From: Pseudomonadales bacterium
Lineage (GTDB): Bacteria; Pseudomonadota; Gammaproteobacteria; Pseudomonadales; IMCC2047
DNA: 64,000 nt
Direction of reading: 5' to 3'
Assembly: GCA_024234615.1 (NCBI GenBank)
Contig: JACKNY010000001.1
Span: forward strand, 1,764,501-1,828,500
Shown: positions 51,435-61,890 of the stretch, piece after piece
Numbering within the stretch: position 1 is the stretch's first letter
Layout of the letters: every line of letters starts with the position of its first letter
Notes under the pieces: model-generated
What the model saw: only the letters and a program-made list of their open reading frames with translations
Database searches by the model: none
Told to the model about the DNA's origin: nothing
Program-made: the position numbers and the translations under genes

Positions 51435-52643
51435 TTAGGCACCCAATAAACCCGATTGCAACACCATAGATTTGCGACCCATCACTTCTCGCGCAACTTC
51501 ACGTAAATCTTTCAATGAGACCACGCGTTTTTTTATTAGCATTCGAGTTACATCATCGAGTGATTTTTCCTGTTTTGTCGTAATCTGGATTTCTTTATCC
51601 AGGTCTTGCAGTAGCAAAACAGCGGCAGCTGTGGTTTTTCCGCTGGATCGTGCTAGCCGTAATTTTTTTACACCCTGTGACCATTGTTCCAGCCAAGTAC
51701 ATATGCGTTGATAGCGTTCGTCGGTAATTCCACCCGATCGATAGAGTAATTCAATGGCGTAGAATTCCGCCAAACCTTCAGCAATCCAGTCATCCTTTTT
51801 ATCGCCTCGAATGCGGGTGAAACTGTGTACCAGTTCATGCAACAAAGCACTGGTGCCGTTCTCGCTGACTAAGGGTCGGTCGGCATGTAGAAATAATGAA
51901 TTAGGACCGGACAAGCCACCACGCCACATCGGGTCTTCTGCCCCGACAATCAAAAGTTTCTCTGGACTATCGCCAAATGCGCTTTTCAGTTCGGACCAAA
52001 CCCATCCAAAAAAAGTAACTACATCCATGCGATGTAAGCGCTGTCCCTTCGGTGCGGCAACTACGACACGGGTTTCACCGAATTGCTCCGCGCGACTACC
52101 GAAATCACCGGCAATCATCCAACCCACTGGCCGATCAAATCGGCGCTCTGGGTTATCGATTAAATAGACATCTTTCGAAACGCGCGGCCATCCTGTTTCT
52201 GTTCTTTGCCAACCGGCAGGCAGTTTAAACTGCAATTTAGCGCTTGAATTCGCGCCTTTTTTGGCACGCATATTAACCGCAGGGATCAAATCATCACCAC
52301 GAAAAATAGCCCAGCTTTCGGCCACCATCGCATCGAAGGCGCCATTACCACGATCATGCGTTATTTTGCTGGAGAAAACTATCGCGCCACCATTTTCCGG
52401 CGGAGTCCAAACGACGCTGTTTTTTGCTTTTGAAAATTTACCCTCAGCACTTAAAAAAGTGTGGATACCCGGCTTGAGTCGAAAGCGCAGCCGCGAAATT
52501 AACTCAGCACCGACACCGATTTTCACTGTGACTAGGGCTTGATCTTGCTTGGGTTGTAATTCAACCAGATAATCCAGATCAAACTGCGACTGGGCATACA
52601 GTACGTTTGGCAGCAAAAGTGCGAGAAATAATAGCCTTAGCAT
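51435..52643 (-). CDS. Secreted zinc metallopeptidase, gluzincin type
   Basis: A 402-residue exported protein (signal peptide MLRLLFLALLLPNVLYAQ). The zinc site is HELVHSFTRIRGDKKDDW near residue 267, with the third ligand Glu in AEGLAEFYAIELLY about 24 residues later, giving HExxH-E as in M1/M61 peptidases. The N-terminal half is beta-rich, resembling the M61/M1 N-domain. Lack of a clear M1 GAMEN motif leaves the exact family open. It converges with the AckA-PduL gene with 144 bases between; no function is implied. Confidence 0.75.
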   Translation of the reverse strand: MLRLLFLALLLPNVLYAQSQFDLDYLVELQPKQDQALVTVKIGVGAELISRLRFRLKPGIHTFLSAEGKFSKAKNSVVWTPPENGGAIVFSSKITHDRGNGAFDAMVAESWAIFRGDDLIPAVNMRAKKGANSSAKLQFKLPAGWQRTETGWPRVSKDVYLIDNPERRFDRPVGWMIAGDFGSRAEQFGETRVVVAAPKGQRLHRMDVVTFFGWVWSELKSAFGDSPEKLLIVGAEDPMWRGGLSGPNSLFLHADRPLVSENGTSALLHELVHSFTRIRGDKKDDWIAEGLAEFYAIELLYRSGGITDERYQRICTWLEQWSQGVKKLRLARSSGKTTAAAVLLLQDLDKEIQITTKQEKSLDDVTRMLIKKRVVSLKDLREVAREVMGRKSMVLQSGLLGA

Positions 52644-52793
52644 GGCCGACCTAATGGTAGTGTAGGGTTAACAATTTTCGATTCATGAACGACATATTAA
52701 CGCTTCCCAGCACTATCAAATAGAAGAAATTACCAAGGTCGCCTAAAATCGTTACCTCCGACATCTGGCAGACAGAGCTAGCCTCCCAGATCA

Positions 52794-53570
52794 TTATCTA
52801 GGCTGCATCCGCAACGCACCATCCAGGCGAATGGTTTCGGCATTCAGATAGGCATTCTCGGCAATATGTATCACCAACTTAGCAAATTCGTTGGGCAACC
52901 CCAAACGTTTTGGAAACTGCACATTCGCCACTAAGCTCTGCTGCACATTTTCCGGCATAGCGAGCAACATAGGTGTGCCCATAATGCCGGGAGCGATGGT
53001 GTTGACGCGAATACCCAGTGGCGCTAGATCGCGCGCCATTGGCAACCCAAGCCCGACGATACCTGCTTTACTGGCAGCATAGGCGCACTGCCCAACTTGA
53101 CCTTCATAGGCTGCTACGGATGCGGTGTTGATAATCAAACCACGTTCAAGGGCTTCACCCATCGGTTCATTTTTAGCAAATTGTTGTGCCGATAATCTGG
53201 CCAGATTGAAACTACCAATCAGGTTAACCTGAATCACTTTGTTAAAATCCTCCAGCGGCATCGCCTGCCCTTCTCTATCCAGGATTTTTTTCGCAGGCGC
53301 AATTCCCGCACAGTTCACACAGATATGCAGTGCTCCAAATTTTGCTAGCGCCTGGTCGATACCGGCCTGCACTGATTCGACATCCGTTACATTGACGGCA
53401 ACGTAGAGCGCTTTATCATCACCCTGAGCGGCAACAAATTTCTCGCCTTCGTCATTATTTAAATCAAATATCGCGACCTTTAAACCGGCTTTGATTAACG
53501 CCTCTGCTGTGGCACGACCCAAGCCCGATGCGCCACCCGTGACTATCGCCACTTTGTCTTTTATTTGCAT
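52794..53570 (-). CDS. SDR 3-hydroxyacyl-CoA dehydrogenase (HSD10-like)
   Basis: A 258-residue short-chain dehydrogenase, most like type-2 3-hydroxyacyl-CoA dehydrogenase (HSD17B10), which oxidises 3-hydroxy- or 2-methyl-3-hydroxyacyl-CoA with NAD. Motifs: TGGASGLGRATAEAL near residue 12, CVNCAGIAPAKKI near 87, the catalytic Ser in NTASVAAYEGQ and Tyr/Lys in YAASKAGIVGL near 155-160. ATG at 53570 has GAGG upstream; a TTG at 53576 is less likely. It is last in the icmF-thiolase-acyl-CoA dehydrogenase cluster. Confidence 0.88.
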   Translation of the reverse strand: MQIKDKVAIVTGGASGLGRATAEALIKAGLKVAIFDLNNDEGEKFVAAQGDDKALYVAVNVTDVESVQAGIDQALAKFGALHICVNCAGIAPAKKILDREGQAMPLEDFNKVIQVNLIGSFNLARLSAQQFAKNEPMGEALERGLIINTASVAAYEGQVGQCAYAASKAGIVGLGLPMARDLAPLGIRVNTIAPGIMGTPMLLAMPENVQQSLVANVQFPKRLGLPNEFAKLVIHIAENAYLNAETIRLDGALRMQPR

Positions 53571-53617
53571 TATCAACCTCGAAAATAATTTAATTAAACA
53601 CTTATTAGGTATAAAAC

Positions 53618-54772
53618 TTATAATTCCCGCAACAATTCCCGCGCAATAATAACGCGTTGTATTTCGCTAGTGCCTTCGTAAATTGTGGTGACACGCGCAT
53701 CACGCGCATAACGTTCCAACGGATATTCCTGCGTATAACCGACACCACCCATCAATTGAAGCGCGGTATAGCAGGCTCGATTGGCCGCTTCCGTGGCATA
53801 AACTTTTGCCATCGCCGCCTGCTTCATAAAGGGTTTAGCTTGCTGCTTTGCAAAGGCAGCATTCATCAATAACAAACGGGCTGCTTCCAACTCTGTATAG
53901 GCGTCAGCCAGCATCCATTGAATACCTTGAAACTCGCTGATCGCTTTGCCAAACTGTTTGCGCTCGGCAATGTAGGCGCGGCTAAAATCCATTGCTGCTA
54001 GCGCAACACCTAACGCGAGCGAACCGATACCGATACGCCCACCGGCCAACTCTTGAATGGCGATTTGATAGCCATCATTCAATTTACCCATCAAAGCGCT
54101 TTCGGGAATTCGACAATCTTCAAAGGTTACGCTGTTGGTCGCGGAGCCACGCTGCCCCATTTTCGCTTCTGTTTTGCCAATGCTAATGCCGGGGGTAGTA
54201 GCTTCCACCAAAAAGCAGGAAATACCTTTGCCCTTCGGCTGGGACGGATCGGTCACAGCCCACACCACAAAAACACCGGCATATTCAGCGCTGGTGATCC
54301 ACATTTTGGAACCATTCAACACCCAGTTTTTGCCCTCTTTAACCGCTCTTGTTTTCATACCAGCGGGGTCAGAACCAGCACCGCTTTCGGAAAGGCAAAA
54401 CGCCGCAGCCGGATATTCACCACTGCATATTTTGGGGAGATAGGTTTGTTTCTGTTCGTCGCTGGCAATCGCCTGGATAACTTCTGCCACCATATTATTG
54501 ACTGACATAGTGACAGCGGTCGAAGCACAAGCTTTGGCAATTTCTGTAATCGCCAAGCTAAACGCGATAGTACCGGTTTCCGCGCCGCCATAGTCTGCAC
54601 GAATATTCAGCCCCATAAAGCCTAAAGCAGCCAGCTCCTTCAAGTTATGCAAAAAACTCGTTCGGTCGCCCTGTTGATCAATCTGTTCAGCCACAGGTGC
54701 CAGTTCCGCCTCGGCAAAGCGGCGCGCCATGTCCTGAATCATACTTTGTTCTTCAGTGAAATTGAGATCCAT
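53618..54772 (-). CDS. Acyl-CoA dehydrogenase (short/branched chain type)
   Basis: A 384-residue FAD-dependent dehydrogenase that oxidises acyl-CoA to enoyl-CoA. FCLSESGAGSDPAGMKT near residue 125, the FAD contact WITSAEYAGVFVV near 158 and the catalytic Glu in TTIYEGTSEIQRVIIAREL near 367 are typical. ATG at 54772 overlaps the thiolase stop (TGATG), showing translational coupling. The isobutyryl/2-methylbutyryl versus butyryl preference cannot be read from sequence. Confidence 0.92.
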   Translation of the reverse strand: MDLNFTEEQSMIQDMARRFAEAELAPVAEQIDQQGDRTSFLHNLKELAALGFMGLNIRADYGGAETGTIAFSLAITEIAKACASTAVTMSVNNMVAEVIQAIASDEQKQTYLPKICSGEYPAAAFCLSESGAGSDPAGMKTRAVKEGKNWVLNGSKMWITSAEYAGVFVVWAVTDPSQPKGKGISCFLVEATTPGISIGKTEAKMGQRGSATNSVTFEDCRIPESALMGKLNDGYQIAIQELAGGRIGIGSLALGVALAAMDFSRAYIAERKQFGKAISEFQGIQWMLADAYTELEAARLLLMNAAFAKQQAKPFMKQAAMAKVYATEAANRACYTALQLMGGVGYTQEYPLERYARDARVTTIYEGTSEIQRVIIARELLREL

Positions 54773-55953
54773 CAAAGCATCTCTATCGCAACGGCAGTCG
54801 CTTCACCGCCGCCAATACATAGGCTGGCAACCCCCTTTTGCTGCTGCAACCGCTTCAGCGCGTACATGAGCGTGACAATAATGCGCGCACCGGAAGCACC
54901 GACCGGGTGTCCGAGGGCACAAGCGCCACCATGAATATTGACCTTGCCCTGATCCAAGCTGAATTCGCGTATTGCCAGCAATGCAACCATAGCGAAAGCT
55001 TCATTGATCTCATAAAGGTCTACCTCTTGGGCGTCCCAACCAGCCCGATCCAGCACTTTTCGAATTGCACCACCGGGGGCAAGCGAAAACTCACTGGGGG
55101 CTTGGGCGTGGGTGGAATGCGCAACAATCCGCGCCATTGGCTGCAAGCCCAGTACCTTGGCATGGGATTCTGTGGTTAGCACGAGAGATGCCGCGCCATC
55201 AGAAATGGCGCTGGAATTGGCTGCGGTGATGGTACCGTCTTTCTTAAAGGCCGGTTTGAGTGTCGGAATCTTTTCAATGTTGGCAACTTTCGGTAATTCA
55301 TCTTCAGCGACCACAACATCGCCTTTGCGTGAAGTGACCGTTACCGAGGCTATTTCGTCACCGAAATACCCATTAACTATCGCCGCCTGCGCTCGCTGCA
55401 ACGAGACAACGGCGTAATCATCCATCTGTTGCCGAGTTAAACCCTCTTTATCGGCAACATCCTGGGCAAAACTGCCCATAAGACGCCCGCTATAAGCATC
55501 TTCCAGACCATCATAAAACATATGGTCTTTGAGTTCGCCATGACCGAGGCGTAAACCCCCGCGTGCTTTGGGAACCAGGTAAGGCGCCAAGGTCATATTC
55601 TCCATGCCGCCAGCAATCGCCACATTACAGCTGCCCACTTTAATTTGATCATGGGCCAACATCACCGCCTTCATGCCAGAACCACACATCTTATTGACAG
55701 TAGTGCATTGCGTGCTGATATCGAGACCAGCGCCCAGCGCCACCTGCCGAGCAGGCGCCTGAGCCAAGCCAGCGGGAAGCACGCAGCCAAAGATTAACTC
55801 TTCAATCTGCTCGGTGTTTAGCCCAGCTCGCGCCAAGGCTTCTTTGGTTGCGACAGCCCCCAGTTGCGGCGCGCTCATTTCGGAGAAAACGCCCTGAAAA
55901 TTACCTATAGGTGTACGTGCGCCACTAACAATTACAACTGCTTCATCTGTCAT
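54772..55953 (-). CDS. Acetyl-CoA acetyltransferase (thiolase)
   Basis: A 393-residue thiolase. The nucleophile Cys is in NKMCGSGMKAVMLA near residue 90, the active-site His in NEAFAMVALL near 345, and the second Cys region CALGHPVGASGARI near 375. It cleaves 3-ketoacyl-CoA, releasing acetyl-CoA (propionyl-CoA from branched substrates). It lies 40 bases after icmF, and its stop overlaps the acyl-CoA dehydrogenase start, so the three are one transcript. Confidence 0.92.
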   Translation of the reverse strand: MTDEAVVIVSGARTPIGNFQGVFSEMSAPQLGAVATKEALARAGLNTEQIEELIFGCVLPAGLAQAPARQVALGAGLDISTQCTTVNKMCGSGMKAVMLAHDQIKVGSCNVAIAGGMENMTLAPYLVPKARGGLRLGHGELKDHMFYDGLEDAYSGRLMGSFAQDVADKEGLTRQQMDDYAVVSLQRAQAAIVNGYFGDEIASVTVTSRKGDVVVAEDELPKVANIEKIPTLKPAFKKDGTITAANSSAISDGAASLVLTTESHAKVLGLQPMARIVAHSTHAQAPSEFSLAPGGAIRKVLDRAGWDAQEVDLYEINEAFAMVALLAIREFSLDQGKVNIHGGACALGHPVGASGARIIVTLMYALKRLQQQKGVASLCIGGGEATAVAIEML

Positions 55954-55993
55954 GATTGATTCCTAAATTTGTCATTGTCCGGCTAAACAGCCG

Positions 55994-58900
55994 TTACATA
56001 TTTCGCCTGTATTGACCGCCCACTTCAAATAACATTTCCGTAATCTGACCAAGGGAACAAAATTTTACCGCCTCCATTAACGCTTCGAAGCCGTTGCCAC
56101 CATCCATCAGCACCTGCTTCAGACTGGCTAGCGCCTGCTCCGATTCCGTTTCATGAGACTGCTGAAATTCACCCAAGCGTTTTATCTGGTTTTGTTTTTC
56201 ATCTTCGGTGGAGCGTGCCAATTCGATACTGACGCTCTCTGGCTGTGGTTTCCCTAAGAAAGTATTCACGCCAATAATGGGCAAGCTTCCATCATGCTTT
56301 TTATGCTCATAAAACATGGATTCCTCTTGAATTTTTCCACGCTGGTAGCCGGTTTCCATCGCTCCCAACACGCCACCGCGTTCGGAAATTTTATCGAACT
56401 CCACAAGCACAGCCTCTTCCACCAGATTAGTCAATTCATCCATGATAAAGGCGCCCTGGTTGGGGTTTTCATTATTAGCCAGCCCCCACTCTTTATTAAT
56501 GATGAGCTGAATCGCCATTGCTCGTCGCACTGATTCTTCCGTGGGGGTAGTAATGGCCTCGTCGTAGGCGTTGGTGTGCAGACTATTACAGTTGTCATAA
56601 ATAGCGATCAGCGCCTGTAGCGTGGTGCGAATATCGTTGAAATCCATTTCCTGTGCGTGCAACGAACGCCCGGAGGTTTGAATATGATATTTCAACCGTT
56701 GACTGCGGCTATTCGCGCCATACTTGAAACGCATGGCAACCGCCCAAATCCGTCGCGCCACACGACCCATTACAGTGTATTCAGGATCCATACCGTTGGA
56801 AAAAAAGAAGGACAGGTTGCCAGCAAAATCATCAATGTGCATGCCGCGCGCCAGATAGGTCTCTACATAGGTAAAACCATTAGCCAGTGTCAGCGCCAGT
56901 TGCGTGATAGGGTTCGCTCCCGCCTCTGCAATATGATAGCCGGAGATGGACACAGAGTAGAAATTATTAACCCGGTGATCGATAAAATACTGCTGAATAT
57001 CGCCCATCATCCGCAGACTGAATTCGGTCGAGAAGATGCAGGTATTCTGGCCCTGATCTTCCTTCAAAATATCCGCCTGCACCGTTCCGCGCACCTGTTC
57101 CAAGGCCGTTGTCTTGAGCTGTGCTAATTCGGATTGATTAGGATCACGCTGATTCTCTTCTTTGAAACGCTCTATTTTTTGGTCAATGGCTGTATTCAAG
57201 AACATCGCCAATATAGTCGGCGCGGGCCCATTGATAGTCATGGAAACCGAGGTTCTCGGATCGCAGAGGTCAAAGCCGTCATAGAGTGCTTTCATATCAT
57301 CCAGGGTTGCAATGGAAACGCCCGCATTACCGACTTTGCCGTAAATATCGGGGCGCTCTCCGGGGTCGCAACCATAGAGTGTCACGGAGTCAAACGCGGT
57401 CGATAGTCGTTTCGCCTCAGAATGTTCAGACAGTTTCTTAAAGCGTCGATTGGTACGAAATGCATCGCCCTCCCCCGCGAACATGCGCGCCGGATCTTCC
57501 CCCTCACGCTTAAAAGAAAAGACGCCGGCGGTGTAGGGAAAACGCCCCGGCAAATTTTCCAGTAGCAGCCATTTCAGCAACTCACCGTGATCTTCAAAAT
57601 CTGGTACTGCCACCCGTGCAATTTTATTGCCCGACAAACTGGTGCGGGTTAACTGAAAACTGATCTCCCGACTACCGATTTTCTCCACATATGCCTCGGC
57701 TTTATAAGCCTGTTTTGTGGCGGGCCAGCTATCGATCAATTTGCGTGCGCGTGAATCCATTTCCTCTTCGCGAGCTTGAATCAGCGCCTCAAGACTGGTT
57801 GCCTGCCCGCCGGATTCGCGCAGCATACGGCTGGATTCCACGAGCTGCTGCCGCTCCCGCGCTAACTTCACCTGCTTCGCCACCGTGCCGTGATAACCAC
57901 GCACGGACTCAGCGATTTCAGCCAGATAGCGTTGCCGATGGACCGGTACTATAGCGGATCGTTCGGAGGATGTTTTAACCTTCACCTGAGGCAAGAGACT
58001 GTCAAATTCACGTATGCCTTTATTGCGCAAGACTGACAGCAACGACTGGTAGGCAGCAGTCACGCCGTCGTCATTAAAGTGCGCAGCGATAGTACCAAAC
58101 ACCGGCATTTCATCCGGTGTTTGCGAGAAAGCTTCGCGGTTGCGCTGCACCTGTTTTGATACGTCACGATAGGCATCTTCACTGCCTTTACGGTCAAACT
58201 TATTGATCACCACTAGCTCAGCAAAATCCAGCATGTCGATTTTTTCCAGCTGGCTCTGCGCCCCAAATTCCGGTGTCATAACGTAGAGTGGCACATCGAC
58301 AAATGGGACAATACCAGCATCACCCTGGCCAATGCCGGGGGTTTCGACGATGATCAAATCAAACCCTGCCAATTTGGTGGCGTCGATAATTTGTACCAAT
58401 GATTTTGGAATTTCACCAGAAGAAGAACGTGTGCCAATGGAGCGCATATAAAGGTTCGGATGATAAATGGCATTCATCCGAATGCGATCACCCAGCAGCG
58501 CACCACCGGTTTTACGACGGGTGGGATCAATCGCCAGCACGGCAATTTTAATCGCATCGCCCGTGTCCAAGCGAAAGCGACGAACCAACTCATCAGTCAA
58601 GGAGGATTTACCGGCACCACCGGTTCCGGTAATTCCCAGCACTGGCACTGTGGTCTTGGCGGCGCGCTGCGTCAGCGCCTGCGATTGAGCATCATTCAAC
58701 TCGCCACGCTCGATAGCAGTAATAGTTCGTGCCAGCAAATTTCGATCGCCCTGTTCAAGCATTTCCAGTGAGGAGATAGCTTTGTCGTTACTACCCAAAC
58801 AACAGCGCGACAACATATCATCGATCATACCGCGCAGACCCAGCTGCTGCCCGTCCTGCGGCGAGTAAATACGCGAAACACCATAGCTTTCCAGCTCTTT

Positions 58901-59251
58901 GATTTCTTCCGGCACGATCACACCACCACCGCCACCGAATACCTGAATATGGCTGGCGTCGTTTTGCTTGAGCAGGTCGATCATATATTTAAAGTATTCG
59001 ACATGGCCGCCCTGGTAGGAACTGATGGCAATTCCCTGTACATCTTCCTGCAGTGCAGATTGCACTACTTCCGCCACCGAACGATTGTGTCCTAGGTGAA
59101 TAACCTCAACACCTGCCGATTGCAGAATTCGGCGCATGATATTGATAGAAGCATCGTGACCATCAAACAGACTAGCCGCTGTGATAAACCGAAATGGTAC
59201 AGTTTGTCGCCTTAAAGTATCGTTTGTCGTCACCGCTTTACTCTGTCCCAT
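55994..59251 (-). CDS. icmF: Fused isobutyryl-CoA mutase with G-protein chaperone (IcmF)
   Basis: A 1085-residue fusion enzyme that interconverts isobutyryl-CoA and butyryl-CoA with coenzyme B12. The N-terminal cobalamin domain has [15 protein letters not shown] near residue 27 (IcmF type, with Ser in place of Gly in DxHxxG). Next is the MeaI-type GTPase (P-loop [16 protein letters not shown] near residue 205, and [13 protein letters not shown]) that loads and protects the cofactor. The mutase barrel follows ([19 protein letters not shown] near 760). ATG at 59251 has AGGA 8 bases upstream. It leads the acyl-CoA cluster and is divergent from a GntR gene. Confidence 0.95.
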   Translation of the reverse strand: MGQSKAVTTNDTLRRQTVPFRFITAASLFDGHDASINIMRRILQSAGVEVIHLGHNRSVAEVVQSALQEDVQGIAISSYQGGHVEYFKYMIDLLKQNDASHIQVFGGGGGVIVPEEIKELESYGVSRIYSPQDGQQLGLRGMIDDMLSRCCLGSNDKAISSLEMLEQGDRNLLARTITAIERGELNDAQSQALTQRAAKTTVPVLGITGTGGAGKSSLTDELVRRFRLDTGDAIKIAVLAIDPTRRKTGGALLGDRIRMNAIYHPNLYMRSIGTRSSSGEIPKSLVQIIDATKLAGFDLIIVETPGIGQGDAGIVPFVDVPLYVMTPEFGAQSQLEKIDMLDFAELVVINKFDRKGSEDAYRDVSKQVQRNREAFSQTPDEMPVFGTIAAHFNDDGVTAAYQSLLSVLRNKGIREFDSLLPQVKVKTSSERSAIVPVHRQRYLAEIAESVRGYHGTVAKQVKLARERQQLVESSRMLRESGGQATSLEALIQAREEEMDSRARKLIDSWPATKQAYKAEAYVEKIGSREISFQLTRTSLSGNKIARVAVPDFEDHGELLKWLLLENLPGRFPYTAGVFSFKREGEDPARMFAGEGDAFRTNRRFKKLSEHSEAKRLSTAFDSVTLYGCDPGERPDIYGKVGNAGVSIATLDDMKALYDGFDLCDPRTSVSMTINGPAPTILAMFLNTAIDQKIERFKEENQRDPNQSELAQLKTTALEQVRGTVQADILKEDQGQNTCIFSTEFSLRMMGDIQQYFIDHRVNNFYSVSISGYHIAEAGANPITQLALTLANGFTYVETYLARGMHIDDFAGNLSFFFSNGMDPEYTVMGRVARRIWAVAMRFKYGANSRSQRLKYHIQTSGRSLHAQEMDFNDIRTTLQALIAIYDNCNSLHTNAYDEAITTPTEESVRRAMAIQLIINKEWGLANNENPNQGAFIMDELTNLVEEAVLVEFDKISERGGVLGAMETGYQRGKIQEESMFYEHKKHDGSLPIIGVNTFLGKPQPESVSIELARSTEDEKQNQIKRLGEFQQSHETESEQALASLKQVLMDGGNGFEALMEAVKFCSLGQITEMLFEVGGQYRRNM

Positions 59252-59364
59252 TGGCAATTCCTAGTGTTCCCCGTGATTGCGCGAAACTCATTGCAGCAAA
59301 GTATAAATCCACAACTAACGAGAAGACGCGCTTTCTAAACATACTTTGGTTGAAATTTTGCCAA

Positions 59365-59395
59365 TATTGACATATTGTCTGACAATGTGTCAATA
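59365..59395. promoter_or_regulatory. Palindromic GntR/FadR-type operator between icmF and the GntR gene
   Basis: A 31-bp inverted repeat centred on T59380, with one mismatched pair (59373/59387). Its core TTGTCTGACAA (59375-59385) fits the FadR-subfamily consensus TNGTNNNACNA. The flanks TTGACA and TGTCAA (59367-59372 and 59388-59393) make it a longer dyad. On each strand the flank is also a TTGACA, so the operator may overlap -35 elements of both divergent promoters. Confidence 0.7.
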
Positions 59396-59452
59396 CGATA
59401 ACATTTCAATTGCTTATGGATTGCACTAAGATAGTCACTATTCAAAACTTGC

Positions 59453-60220
59453 ATGTATCTGATGAACAAAATGACTGACACCTTAGCCGATGGCAAATTT
59501 CAAAAACTCAACCGTGCGCCCGCTTACCAAGCGGTGAGCCAAAAAATTCGTAGCGCCATAATCAACGGCGAATTAAAAGCTGGCGAATTACTCCCTACCG
59601 AAATGGATCTGGCCGAACAGTTCGGCGTCACCCGCACCACCATCCGCGAAGCCATACGGTTGCTTGAATATGGTGGCCTGATCGGCCGCGCTGACCGCAA
59701 ACGCTTAGTCGTTTGCCTGCCCAGTAAGGAATCCGCCAGTAATTCGCTAAGCACTGCCATGCTCATGCACGAAGTCACTTTTAAAGAATTGTGGCAGATT
59801 GCGATGGGCCTCGAACCCTTGGCTGCAGGGCTAGCCTGCGAGAGCATTTCTACCGAACTAAAGGAAAAACTCGCCACCAATTTAGAACAAACTGCTGCGG
59901 CTAAATCGGACACCAAAGAGTTACTGGAGGCGGAAATCGAATTCCACAATTTGATCGCCCAGGCAACCTGCAACAACGCGTTGTTAATGGCGCGCGAACC
60001 CCTGAATCAACTCTTCTATCCCGCGTTCAAAGCCGTCATTGATCGCATGCACCCTGGCGGGCGTATTCTCGATTGCCATACCCGTATGTACGAAGCCATC
60101 TGCCAAGGCGATAAAAAAACCGCCGAAGAGTGGATGCGAAAACATATGGTTGATTTCGAGCGTGGCATTAAGATGGCTGGCCTAGACTTCAACGGACCGA
60201 TTGATCACCAGAGCTTATAA
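59453..60220 (+). CDS. FadR-subfamily GntR transcriptional regulator
   Basis: A 255-residue regulator. The N-terminal winged helix (LLPTEMDLAEQFGVTRTTIREAIR around residues 45-65) recognises DNA. The C-terminal FCD helical domain has candidate metal/ligand residues in EIEFHNLIAQAT near residue 165 and DCHTRMYEAI near 208. It probably senses an acyl-CoA or acid made by the divergent icmF cluster and represses it through the palindrome at 59365-59395. Starts at 59453, 59462 and 59471 are all in frame and none has a clear ribosome-binding site. Confidence 0.88.
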   Translation: MYLMNKMTDTLADGKFQKLNRAPAYQAVSQKIRSAIINGELKAGELLPTEMDLAEQFGVTRTTIREAIRLLEYGGLIGRADRKRLVVCLPSKESASNSLSTAMLMHEVTFKELWQIAMGLEPLAAGLACESISTELKEKLATNLEQTAAAKSDTKELLEAEIEFHNLIAQATCNNALLMAREPLNQLFYPAFKAVIDRMHPGGRILDCHTRMYEAICQGDKKTAEEWMRKHMVDFERGIKMAGLDFNGPIDHQSL

Positions 60221-60888
60221 CTGCTAAGAGTTACAAACCAATATATTTTGAACTCTACCGCTACAAACGAAACATGCATCCATTATTCTATTGCCTGCCT
60301 ATACAGGGTACCACTCTGCCAAACTATTTTTCCCGCACCTCTGATAAACGTATCCATTTTTATGGGGGCAAATTCCTACCCATGTTGCGGATGATCAATA
60401 TGGGTACACATAATCGTAGCGGTCATTTTTATTCCTATTTGAGGAGTCGTCTCAATAATTTACAGCCATGTTCAGTGTTGGTTTTATCCGGGCAAAATTG
60501 CCAAGCCATCAGCCTTTAAACAAATCAAAAATTCCTCTATAGATACCCCTAACGTTCTCGCGATTGGCCAAACTTTCAAAGCGAAATATTCATGAGCACG
60601 CATTAACTGTGCTATCGATTTAACCACACAACAAATTTCGAGATATTTTTCACCGTATAGTCTGGGTGTACTCCCCCTTGTAGGCAAACCTCTGTAGCGC
60701 CTCTCTATCAAGCTTCATCTACCCTATGGACAATCTCACCATGTGCGAGGATATAAGGACGAACACATAAATTTTTACTCAACCTACCCTTCGGAAATCC
60801 GTAGAACTGGCATTAGAAATAACAGATGTTTGTATAATTAATATTGATCACGGATATCAAGCCAATGCTGCCCAGCCGTTCTCAGTTG
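60221..60888. other. 668-base gap with no supported gene
   Basis: Between the GntR regulator and the APH-fold kinase gene I see only short, overlapping open frames (for example 60274-60519 plus and 60484-60711 minus) whose products resemble nothing I know and have no good ribosome-binding sites. No RNA gene, terminator or repeat stands out. It may be degraded coding sequence or a long regulatory gap. Confidence 0.5.
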
Positions 60889-61890
60889 TCAGGCTGCTGG
60901 TTCCAGCTTTTTTAATCCAAGCTGCCGCTCCAGTTTCCTGATGACTTGATGAAGGTTTTTTTCGGCAAAACCGCTATCAAAATTAAATCGCCACGCTTCC
61001 AAACAGAGCTGAAGAGCACCCCTGCCCTCGTATACGCTTTTTCTAAAAACAGCGGAATGATCTTTTGGTAACGCACCATATATTCCCCAAAAGCCCGGAG
61101 GTATTTCCAAAAAGGAAAAAATCCACTCAGCCAGTGGCTCCCCCCAAAAAGCACGTTCCGCATCCAATATCCCACTGATTTGCACTTCACCATGATGGCG
61201 AGTAATTAGGATATTTTTTTGCCAGAGATCGCCATGCACCAAGGTTGGACGCTTCACATCATCAAGTAAACCTCGCCCTAATATAACTAGCTCAAGAAAT
61301 CTTTGTGCATCGGTGCTATTGAGTCGATAACGCTGCATATCCGTTACCATACCCGCAACCCAATCTATAACTGCGTCACTCCAGCATTGGTAATTACCTT
61401 TCAACAAGGGCGAGCCAAAAGACTCACCTTCCAGTTGATGGATAGCGCGAACAATTGGCGCAAGGCTTCTCCAGAGATGGTCATTTTGATCCGCAGTTAA
61501 ATCGCATTTAACGGCGTCCCACAGTTCACCCTCCAGGCAATTCTGAAAGACATAGTTGCGTGCGATCAACTCCTGGCTAAAGTCCGCATACAAATTGACG
61601 GGCACTTTGTCAGATATCTTGTTCAGCTGTTGCTGAACCAAATTTTCTCGACGCAAAAGTAGCTTTTCATGCCGAAAAAGAACAACGTCAGAGGATGGGG
61701 CCACCCTAAGAATACAGGTAGGAAGATGCGCAAATTCAATCCGATAACTTGTATTAAACTTGCCTGTTGTCATCAGCTGCCAACTGAGCGGCATTTCACC
61801 AAAAGCATTTTGGGTAAGGCGCTGTATCTGAATATCGCTCAACGGAAGCTGAAAAGATCGGGTGTCACGGTTGACAGCAACATACTTCAT
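60889..61890 (-). CDS. APH-fold phosphotransferase of unknown substrate
   Basis: A 333-residue aminoglycoside-phosphotransferase/choline-kinase-like protein. The catalytic loop is PTLVHGDLWQKNILI near residue 220 (HGDxxxxN) and the metal-binding Asp is in GILDAERAFWGEPLAEW near 240. The N-lobe has LTTG-like MTTGKFNTSYRIE near residue 41 and CILRVAPS with the presumed nucleotide-binding region. Bacterial members may phosphorylate sugars, choline or fructosamine; the substrate cannot be told. No operon partner is visible. Confidence 0.8.
   Translation of the reverse strand: MKYVAVNRDTRSFQLPLSDIQIQRLTQNAFGEMPLSWQLMTTGKFNTSYRIEFAHLPTCILRVAPSSDVVLFRHEKLLLRRENLVQQQLNKISDKVPVNLYADFSQELIARNYVFQNCLEGELWDAVKCDLTADQNDHLWRSLAPIVRAIHQLEGESFGSPLLKGNYQCWSDAVIDWVAGMVTDMQRYRLNSTDAQRFLELVILGRGLLDDVKRPTLVHGDLWQKNILITRHHGEVQISGILDAERAFWGEPLAEWIFSFLEIPPGFWGIYGALPKDHSAVFRKSVYEGRGALQLCLEAWRFNFDSGFAEKNLHQVIRKLERQLGLKKLEPAA

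Noticed and set aside
54053..54505. 150-codon open frame on the plus strand
   Set aside because: Antisense shadow of the acyl-CoA dehydrogenase gene.
56657..57127. 156-codon open frame on the plus strand
   Set aside because: Antisense to the mutase domain of icmF; low-complexity, unlike any protein.
60274..60711. Two overlapping short open frames (60274-60519 plus, 60484-60711 minus)
   Set aside because: No ribosome-binding site, no recognisable domain and poor composition; not called as genes.
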